Assembly: GCF_032854445.1 (NCBI RefSeq) | Contig: NC_088304.1 | Span: forward strand, 18,823,850 to 18,887,849 | Length of the DNA stretch: 64,000 nt | Source of the DNA: Liolophura sinensis | Lineage: Eukaryota; Mollusca; Polyplacophora; Chitonida; Chitonidae | Direction: 5' to 3' | In this document: piece after piece, positions 56,246 through 64,000 of the stretch | How the letters are laid out: each line of letters opens with the position of its first letter | How positions within the stretch are numbered: position 1 is the stretch's first letter | The notes under the pieces: model-generated | Seen by the model: the letters and a program-made list of their open reading frames with translations, nothing else | The model's database searches: none | What the model was told of the DNA's origin: nothing | Program-made: the position numbers and the translations under genes

Positions 56246-56549
56246 TACTACCACACCTCCGTCTTGTTCCATTAGCTTACCTTGAACACCTCTGTACTTC
56301 CCTTGCTGGCTTTAATCTACTACTGCTTCAAACATTCAAACATGGAATTTATCCAGTTTCCACTAGTTTCATGATCATGTGGATTTAATAGTGATGACAC
56401 ATGGGAACTCCTACATGGAATTGAGAGCTGATACTATGACTACGGACAGACAAATTATTTGGTGCCCAGCAGTAGTAGATTAAAGCCAGCAAGGGAAGTA
56501 CAGAGGTGTTCAAGGTAAGCTAATGGAACAAGACGGAGGTGTGGTAGTA
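56246..56549. repeat. 82-bp perfect inverted repeat with 140-bp loop
   Basis: Arm 1 (56246-56327, starting 'tactaccacacctccgtctt') and arm 2 (56468-56549, ending 'aagacggaggtgtggtagta') are exact reverse complements over 82 bp by eye. The loop is 56328-56467. Transcribed RNA from either strand would form a long hairpin. No coding sequence is visible. Confidence 0.93.
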
Positions 56550-56559
56550 ATATGGCTCA

Positions 56560-57890
56560 TAAACCCCAGCATAGTTTTCAAATATTTGAAGGCCTTTCAA
56601 CACTCTCAAAAAAATCTGAAAAAATAAGTGAAAGTATTGTTACTCACAGTTTTCACTTGTCTTTATGATGAACCTTACTGCATATTTTAGCTTTCTTTTA
56701 TTTTAATGGTCTAAGGACGGATATCCCTGTCAGTTTCACAGGTGAAACTTTCCTTAACTTTTACGAATACAGAAATGAAGAAATTCAAATGAAAGATGTC
56801 AAAAAATCAAATACGTTTATACATATGCCTCCTTATCTTTCAATGAAGTTTCCTTCAAAATATAGAAGTCTTTACTGAAGATAACCAAAGTAGGCATACA
56901 GAACTTCTCACATCCATTTACAAAGGTACCAGGTTGATCAATTTCAAAAGCTGGAGTCACACCGTAGTCTGCCGCATTACTACTACATTGTATATTAACA
57001 TTTTTGAGGGTACATTTTTTTCACACTTCTTCTCTACCCAGTATAGATAATTTTTTCTCCTTTTTATTCCTTTCTTGAGGGACTTATGTGGGATTTCTCC
57101 TCTCTCTCAGTTTGATAAAAATGTTTCTTTCTGACTCGTGAAACAATTTCATTATTCACTTTTTCCTCAAATGGGCAATTATCAACTTTGCTATTTTCAG
57201 TTTTAAAAAGTAACTGCGTGCATTTATTAAGCTGCCAAAAACTTCTGGTATGACTTTTCGACTTGCCTAAGTTTTTCAGTTGCAAGCCAAAACTCAATTT
57301 AGACAAATTCCACGCCATGCTTTTGAAAGAAGTTAAATTTACATCAATATCCTAATTCTTTTGAGACAGATATTAGCAGTGAAGACAGTAGAATATTACA
57401 TTTCTCTAATAGCGTTTTGGAAAATCCACAAACTAACAAAAAAAGACACTGATAAGAGATATGTTATCGCATTTACCTGGCGTAATTTACACACATGCAC
57501 AAAGCTGATCAATGTCTTTGGGTCAGAGGTGTCCAATCAAGAAGCATCTGGACAAATATGAACATTTAACGTAAATATAAAACTATATCACAGTCTGTAT
57601 TGATCCCTTAATCTCATGATATGTTTTCAGAAGTCCAAATTGTCTCAGGATCGATGAGTATGACACTGACCCTGTCGCCAGAAAGTCAACAGACCAGCTA
57701 AAATGTACAGTCCACACAGTGTTTTTCAGGGTAACAGACACGCTACAATTCACCCAGAAATCTCACTCCACAGGTCACTTCATGGGTTCTTCCAAGACTC
57801 CACATCAAGCATGTGTCAGGAATCAACTCATCCAAATTTCCACAAGACACTTTTCTGTAGCCAAATTTTCATCTCATCATCACCACAACT
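56560..57890. other. AT-rich non-coding stretch
   Basis: No supported gene. The right end may be downstream flank of the minus-strand gene ending at 58093. Confidence 0.35.
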
Positions 57891-57891
57891 G

Positions 57892-57897
57892 TTTATT
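57892..57897 (-). terminator. Candidate polyadenylation signal
   Basis: AATAAA on the minus strand, about 195 bp downstream of the stop codon of the exon ending at 58093. Confidence 0.4.
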
Positions 57898-57951
57898 TTA
57901 TCGCCACCACTGAGAATCAAAAGAAATCCTCGAGAATCAGCAGAAAGAAAT

Positions 57952-58092
57952 AACTGAGGATCTTGATACTGCTCACTGAGGATCAGGTTATCAATCACTG
58001 AGGATCTTGATACTGCTCACTGAGGATCAGGTTATCAATCACTGAGGATCTTGATACTCCTCACTGAGGATTTCGGTACTGATCACTGAGGA
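57952..58092. repeat. 42-bp tandem repeat in the presumed 3' UTR
   Basis: About three and a half units of 'actgaggatcttgatactgc' plus TCACTGAGGATCAGGTTATCAATC. A shorter word, CACTGAGGATC, repeats within each unit. Confidence 0.85.
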
Positions 58093-58524
58093 TCATGATA
58101 TTGCAGACATAGGTAATCTGGGCACAGGACGCCTCGTTGATGGAACTCTACTACCAGAGACATCATTTGTACGTCTTGACGACACGCCTGAGGTATGATG
58201 AACACCAGGCTGTTTTCTTGCATGTTGAGTCTGTGATCTGGTTTTTTTCTGAGACTGTTGGAGGCCTTGCTGTGGCCTTCCTCTTGCTTGTTGACGTGAC
58301 CATGTTTCCAAGTGCGACGAATTCTGACTCCTGTGATTGGGAGACTCCAGGGACTGAGTTTGCTGTAGGGATCCGGTGTGATCCAAACGGGCAGAGTTTG
58401 CAGAGGTGGGTAGAGTTCTGGGTGTGGGTCTGGGGGTGGTGGATGCCATGCGGACTTGAAAACAGCAACAGTTGAGATACTCGCAATCTGTGTTACAGCC
58501 ACAACTACACTGACATGTGCCACA
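58093..58524 (-). CDS. Terminal exon of a protein with a dense cysteine cluster
   Basis: A strong minus-strand acceptor (TTTTCTTTGCTTTGTAG at 58525) opens a frame of 143 codons to the stop at 58093. It starts with ten cysteines in 21 residues (CGTCQCSCGCNTDCEYLNCC, then one more C). A disordered Ser/Thr/Gln/Arg/Pro-rich tail of about 120 residues follows (RMASTTPRPTPRTLPTSANS..., ending PRLPMSAIS). The cluster suggests a metal-binding site of Cu(I) or Zn type. Its place about 120 residues before the C-terminus recalls the copper-responsive cysteine cluster of metal-regulatory transcription factor MTF-1, but no zinc-finger exon is in the window, so identity is open. Two other overlapping minus-strand frames are open here; the cluster and the acceptor favour this one. 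Confidence 0.5.
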   Translation of the reverse strand, partial: CGTCQCSCGCNTDCEYLNCCCFQVRMASTTPRPTPRTLPTSANSARLDHTGSLQQTQSLESPNHRSQNSSHLETWSRQQARGRPQQGLQQSQKKTRSQTQHARKQPGVHHTSGVSSRRTNDVSGSRVPSTRRPVPRLPMSAIS

Positions 58525-58544
58525 CTACAAAGCAAAGAAAACAT

Positions 58545-61500
58545 TGAAACTCAAGTCAAATTTCCAACAACAATGCCCACATATCTGCTATAGAGGGTTT
58601 GGATGACTTATGTTTTTGGTAGCCATATTGGTACAATGCTGGTATGTCAACCCATAATAACTTTTCTCCAACATGACTGACAACCCATTCCTCTGTCAAG
58701 ATGATGTAGTCAGGTCCAAACCCACTATAGGCACATCTTTAAGAAGTTCTCAAAATGATTCAAAGACCAAGAGTGCCTCAACATGGCTGATCAGATATCT
58801 CCACTGTTACAGCAAGATAAGTAACACCATACCGCATTGTTGTGTCTAAATGTCATGTAAAATGTGGAGACATCACATTTAAAGATGACACAGCATCATT
58901 TGCCCACTCGGACACAATGGTGACATCTGGTGAGCAAGGGAAAGCACTCTTGGCTATCAGACTCCCTACTGGGTTAGGCATATAACCAAAGGGGACTTAT
59001 TTATTGTGACTTAAGATTCAGTTACATGTACTATTACACTGTCTAATGGGTTCACAACTGATGCATTTATGAAAGGTAAGGAGCTGTTCCAAAAAAAAGA
59101 TTTAATTTTCACAACTAAAAAAAGATGTGACAAAAGTTCAGGTTCTAAAAGTTTAGAAAAAGAAAACACCACCACAGCTAATGTCAGAAAACAGGGGAGA
59201 TTACTCAGAAACCAATCATTTTCTTATTGTTTATACCTCTTCAGTAGCAACAATTTATCAGTTTGTTTAAACATTAATGGTTCAGTAGTACGGTTATCTT
59301 GAGAATAACTCATCTCAGACTGTGTTACAAATTTTACGTTACAATACTGTGTATCTCGGCCTCATTTCATGCCATGATTATGCAAGGATTTACTGTTATT
59401 CTCCCCAGACTATAAACACATGCACCATGCAAAATATACCATGCTTTAAAGGGACACAAAAGCTTTTAATATAACACAGTAGACAAATCTGATGAATGTT
59501 CCACTTTGAATTTTTTTCTCCACTAAATTAGATGGTAATATTAATTTCAAATTTCCTTGTTAAAACTTAGAAGAAATGGTGTATTAAAATATCACATTTT
59601 GAGATATTACAGTACAAATATGTTGGCAAGATCATATAATATAGGTGTACAATGTATTTATGATGTGTCATATCATAATCATAAAGTAAACAAAAAGATA
59701 TAGTTTTCAAAGGACTTTAGTTAGTGTAAGACCCCTTTTAATCCTGGTACTGCAAAACCCATCACCAGACACGTGCATGATGCCACAACAACTGCTTCAC
59801 ACGTGACACAAAAAAAACATTTTATTTCCTGGGGTTATTTTTTGTTTGACCGATTTTCACACTGCATGCCCAGAAACAAAGGGGCGTAAGTCTTTTGTTA
59901 CATTACAACTTGGGAACTGCATACTATCAGTTATCATATCATTTAGCTACATGTAGTCCTACACATTGTCCATTTTAATACACAGTTAACTACCCTGACA
60001 AGTCTACAGGGTTTTACGCTATGAATTTAAACAGAATTGTTCACCCTGTAACAAGCATGGAGCTGAAGCAATTCACATACAAAAATATGTACATTTGGAA
60101 CAAACAAAAATGCATACTCCTGAAAATCATACTTGCAGGTGCCATGCAATGATCATTCCACACAAAAACATCACTCAAACCAACCTAACAATGATTACGT
60201 TCTGAAACCCAGTGTTTAACGCCGTTTTACAATATGAGCTTTCCTTTAATGTTATTTTTCACTAATGCTCAATTTGCAACAAGACAGGTAGAAAGGTTTT
60301 TATTTAAACAACTTGACACAACTGGCCCCTCCCAAACAAGAAATCTGAACCTCTGACAAAACTGGTGCATAACCTGTTTTGTCAACTCACAAAGATAGTT
60401 TTTAATATCAAGAAAAGACCAACACCGAATTATAAACTATTGTTTATAACAGATTATACACTGTTATAGAAGCACTAACAACTGTCATTCACTCTAAACA
60501 CTGAGTGAATCAGCTCAAAAAAAAAACAAAAAACAAAAAAACAACTAAATCATCCAGAACAACCAAATGAATCACCCAAAACTCTCCGTGAGTCACCCAA
60601 ATCCACCAAGAGACAGACTCAACTAAGCCAACTATAAACCATTATTCACACTTTATTGATGGGTGTGAATGCACTCTTGATGTCATGATACTTTGATGAT
60701 TCACTGTGCAGAAGAAACACTTTATGACAAGGGCAGCATTTTTCTGTGTATCCCTGCTCTGCACTCAAGTGAATCCATTATGGGCTGACAAGATTTGTCT
60801 TTAGGGGTAAATTTGTAAAGATAACGGTTCCTGTTTCCACTATCACAGTTGTATACATACATGTAATACCACGCACATGTCTACACTAACACTTATGTGT
60901 ATATCCTGCAGATAAATGACAGCTGCCAACATGATAGGTTAATCAACACAACCATGTGAAAAACCCAAAGCTTTACAGGAAAAACCCCAAACCAGTAAGA
61001 GAAACACTCATTTGGTCATTTGAGTTATTTGAATGCTTGTTAGGTATAATTTATCCATTGTTTTAATCTGTTTTAGCTCCAGGAAGACTTACTCACTAGA
61101 CCCACTTCCATGAATTACAGCAGATGGCTTTTATCAGCCGGATGGATGTATAAACTCTGAGCACAAAGCTATTCAGGATGTTCTGAGTCATTAAAAAAGA
61201 AATTCAGGCATCACAGGGAGGACAGAAAAAGAATTAACCAGCCACTGCCATAAAATCTTTGTCTGAGTGAACGTAGAAAGCTTCTTTCGTGACCAAGACA
61301 GATTTTATTCCACGTGGACATGACGATGACAACAGTAAAGCCCACACACCATGAGGCCATGCAGCTTTTGTTGAGAGCTAGCAAGTTACAGGTATACTTG
61401 TGCCCTAATATCAGGACAGTGAACACACTGGAGTGGGTTTCAGGGTACGAGAAGACAAGCTGGACGACATATTCAGAACTTTCCTCTTTATTTTCACTTC

Positions 61501-61650
61501 AAAACAACAGTAGCTAATTCCATCTTAAGTCTGTGAACAAAGTTTCCAAGATTTTTTTTTCTCCAGGATTTAGCCATTTCTTTTCACTAATGCCATTTGT
61601 TTTTTTTTTTTTCAATCTTTCTGAGGAGGGCTTGCACTATGTTCTTGAAC
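58545..61650. other. Non-coding stretch of about 3 kb, probably intron
   Basis: It lies upstream (minus strand) of the cysteine-cluster exon. I found no further exon, repeat array or RNA gene. Confidence 0.35.
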
Positions 61651-61654
61651 TTGA

Positions 61655-62615
61655 AGAATGGTATTTACTCCTCCAGCCACAATAGATGGTATTTACTCAT
61701 CCAGCCACAATAGATATAAGGAGGCTGTTATTTACTCATCCAGCCACAATAGACATAAGAAGGATGGTATCTACTCATCTAGCCACAATAGACATAAGAA
61801 GGATGGTATCTACTCATCTAGCCACAATAGACATAAGGAGGATGGTATTTACTCATCCAGCCACAACAGATATAAGAAGGATGGTATTTCCTCATCTAGC
61901 CACAATAGATATAAGGAGGATGGTATCTACTCATCCAGCTACAATAGACATAAGGAGGATGGTATTTACTCATCCAGCCACAACAGATATAAGGAGGCTG
62001 TTATTTACTCATCCAGCCACAATAGACATAAGGAGGATGGTATCTACTCATCCAGCCACAATAGACATAAGGAGGATGGTATTTACTCATCCAGCCACAA
62101 TAGATATAAGAAGAATGGTATCTACTCATCCAGCCACAATAGACATAAGGAGGATGGTATTTACTCATCCAGCCACAATAGATATAAGAAGAATGGTATT
62201 TACTCATCCAGCCACAATAGATATAAGAAGGATGGTATCTACTCATCTGGCCACAATAGATATAAGAAGGATGGTATCTACTCATCTGGCCACAATAGAT
62301 ATAAGAAGGATGGTATCTACTCATCTGGCCACAATAGATATAAGAAGGATGGTATCTACTCATCTGGCCACAATAGATATAAGAAGGATGGTATCTACTC
62401 ATCCAGCCACAATAGACATAAGGAGGATGGTATTTACTCATCCAGCCACAATAGATATAAGAAGGATGGTATCTACTCATCTGGCCACAATAGATATAAG
62501 AAGGATGGTATCTACTCATCCAGCCACAATAGATATAAGAAGGATGGTATCTACTCATCTGGCCACAATAGATATAAGAAGGATGGTATCTACTCATCTG
62601 GCCACAATAGATATA
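61655..62615. repeat. 39-bp minisatellite, about 25 units
   Basis: The unit is 'gatggtatctactcatctgg' plus CCACAATAGATATAAGAAG (39 bp = 13 codons). Variants alternate CATCCAGCC, CATCTAGCC and CATCTGGCC, and ATATAAG and ACATAAG. Frames remain open for 200-360 codons on both strands (for example DGIYSSSHNRYKK on +). It starts with a 28-bp partial unit. Confidence 0.95.
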
Positions 62616-62619
62616 ACAC

Positions 62620-62990
62620 TACACAGAAGACACGGATATCCACACAAATCCTTCCCGTCAAAATAAAAACATTTTTCACCCAGAAACATTATTTTTGTCT
62701 GTGCAGTGTCAAAAGAATGCTGATCACCAAAAATACATTCTGAGGTACATGGAACATTAATCAAGAATGCAGAGATTTGGTCACAGCATTCACAAAAGCT
62801 CATGCACAACAAGCTGTACAACAGCTGTCTAACAGGCTGAACAATAAGCTGTCATGATAATTATTACTACGACAAAAAAAAAAAATAATTTTGATTATAA
62901 AACAAGGTTCTGACTATTTGCAAAATGTATTATGTTTAACATTTAACAGCAGACAAAAACAAATTATCTGTCTGCAGTGAAGTGCACTTC
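62620..62990. other. Non-coding spacer
   Basis: Nothing supported. Confidence 0.35.
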
Positions 62991-62999
62991 CATGTTCAG

Positions 63000-63190
63000 T
63001 GCGGTTCATGCAGTTCAATCATGACAATCAAACAGTTCAATCAGGACAAACAATACCGTTCAACCATGACAATCGAACAGTTCAATCATGACAATCAAAC
63101 AGTTCAATCATGACAATCAAACAGTTCAACCATGACAATCAAACAGTTCAACCATGACAATCTAACAGTTCAATCATGACAAACCAAACA
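63000..63190. repeat. 22-bp tandem repeat, about 8 units
   Basis: Units of 'acagttcaatcatgacaatc' plus AA, with variants at both ends. Confidence 0.9.
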
Positions 63191-64000
63191 TCCTGACCAA
63201 GATAACATTACTGAGGAGTCAAACTTGAGCAGACACATTGGAACAACAGAAAAATCATCACACTAACATCAGTGCTTTATTTCAACTGGCATTGCTGGGT
63301 GCTTTGTGTGATTTTTATGCTGAACAGTCATGACAGTATCAGTGTGATTAAAATAGTGCACAGAAAGCTCTACATCATGAACTAACAGACAGTGTGCACC
63401 CTATATTTCATCTACAGAAGTGCTTTGATCGTGACATGAATAAGCGTTGCTGTTCTTATAACATAATATGGAAATTGTTCAACTGCTGTAGGTGTATAGG
63501 CCTAGCTGACTTCTGCCTGCCCACTGAACAACATGACACATATGATCTTGTTTGTGGTGATGTCAGTATCCTGCCAAGCTTATGACATCAGCATGCACCA
63601 GATGTCACTGACATGGTATCACTGAAACAACTGGACAACTGCAATAACGTATGATGGTGGTTAGCCTTCAGGGTATAATCCACATACATGTATTCCCCAG
63701 GGACTAATATTTGGACCCCCTACCCAATCATGTGAATGGTCTGTTGCCCAGTTTGCTGACGCAAATGTCCCAAATGAGGACTGGAATACGACTTTTCAGA
63801 TATGCATATCTCTCTTTTATTGTTTGAACAGTCTGGGGAAGTTGTAATAAGAAAAGTGAACATGTGTGTGTTTGATTTCAAACTATGCATTAGTTTAACT
63901 TAAATATGCTTTCACAAGTTTTTATTCGAGATAATGTAACCTAGGTTAAGCATCAGTTTAATGTAAAGTAACAACCCTTACAAATCACAAGTACCTGAGA
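63191..64000. other. Non-coding stretch to the window end
   Basis: No supported gene or repeat. Confidence 0.35.

Noticed and set aside
58083-58544. 153-codon minus-strand ORF starting MFSLLCS, and a 107-codon frame
   Set aside because: The N-terminus of the first lies across the pyrimidine tract and acceptor at 58525. The frame beginning at that acceptor has the cysteine cluster and is preferred.
61658-62743. 361-codon and 326-codon ORFs on + and a 198-codon ORF on -
   Set aside because: They are reading frames through a 39-bp tandem array. Both strands and several frames are open for the same reason, and no non-repeat domain is attached.

Overview
This is a eukaryotic, AT-rich, repeat-dense window, almost certainly from a bilaterian animal. 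I favour a mollusc (bivalve or gastropod). The reasons are intron-split genes with GT-AG junctions, a secreted AA15-type lytic polysaccharide monooxygenase, a SUEL-type lectin exon, many tRNA-derived SINEs of a kind I associate with molluscan genomes, and Tc1-like and piggyBac-like transposon remnants. The species assignment is inference. There are no bacterial features, rRNA genes or CRISPR arrays, and I found no stand-alone tRNA gene.

Host genes are sparse. (1) 2.3-3.2 kb: two short coding tails face each other, a tentative + strand exon and a better supported - strand terminal exon. (2) 23.4-24.8 kb, +: a 451-codon single-exon ORF of unknown function. (3) 37.6-39.3 kb, -: two exons of a membrane protein with a SUEL-like lectin domain, a Ser/Thr-rich stalk and a membrane segment. 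(4) 46.9-50.5 kb, -: a complete four-exon LPMO gene (352 residues), the most secure call here, with a candidate TATA box upstream. (5) 58.1-58.5 kb, -: a terminal exon that opens with a dense cysteine cluster, followed by a Ser/Gln/Arg-rich tail and a polyadenylation signal.

Mobile DNA dominates the rest. A Tc1-like pseudogene lies at 26.8-27.8 kb (-). A second, dead Tc1-like element with both terminal inverted repeats lies at 53.2-54.8 kb (+), and a SINE fragment has inserted in its left end. A frameshifted piggyBac-like copy lies at 40.2-42.3 kb and a LINE 3' remnant at 51.6-51.9 kb. At least two tRNA-headed SINE families are present as full copies with target-site duplications (9.4, 34.7 and 37.1 kb). 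Four further insertions carry only the 3' domain, each with its own target-site duplication.

Tandem arrays are the third component: units of about 60 bp (10.8 kb), 30 bp (18.0 kb), 64 bp (19.9-22.4 kb, with a 577-bp higher-order duplication), 39 bp (30.2 kb), 84 bp (38.4 kb), a degenerate ~30 bp (39.5 kb), 22 bp (49.7 kb), 39 bp (61.7 kb) and 22 bp (63.0 kb). Several unit lengths are multiples of three, so the arrays give long spurious ORFs on both strands. A perfect 82-bp inverted repeat lies at 56.2-56.5 kb. A 200-base assembly gap (14492-14691) follows a (TA)n tract.
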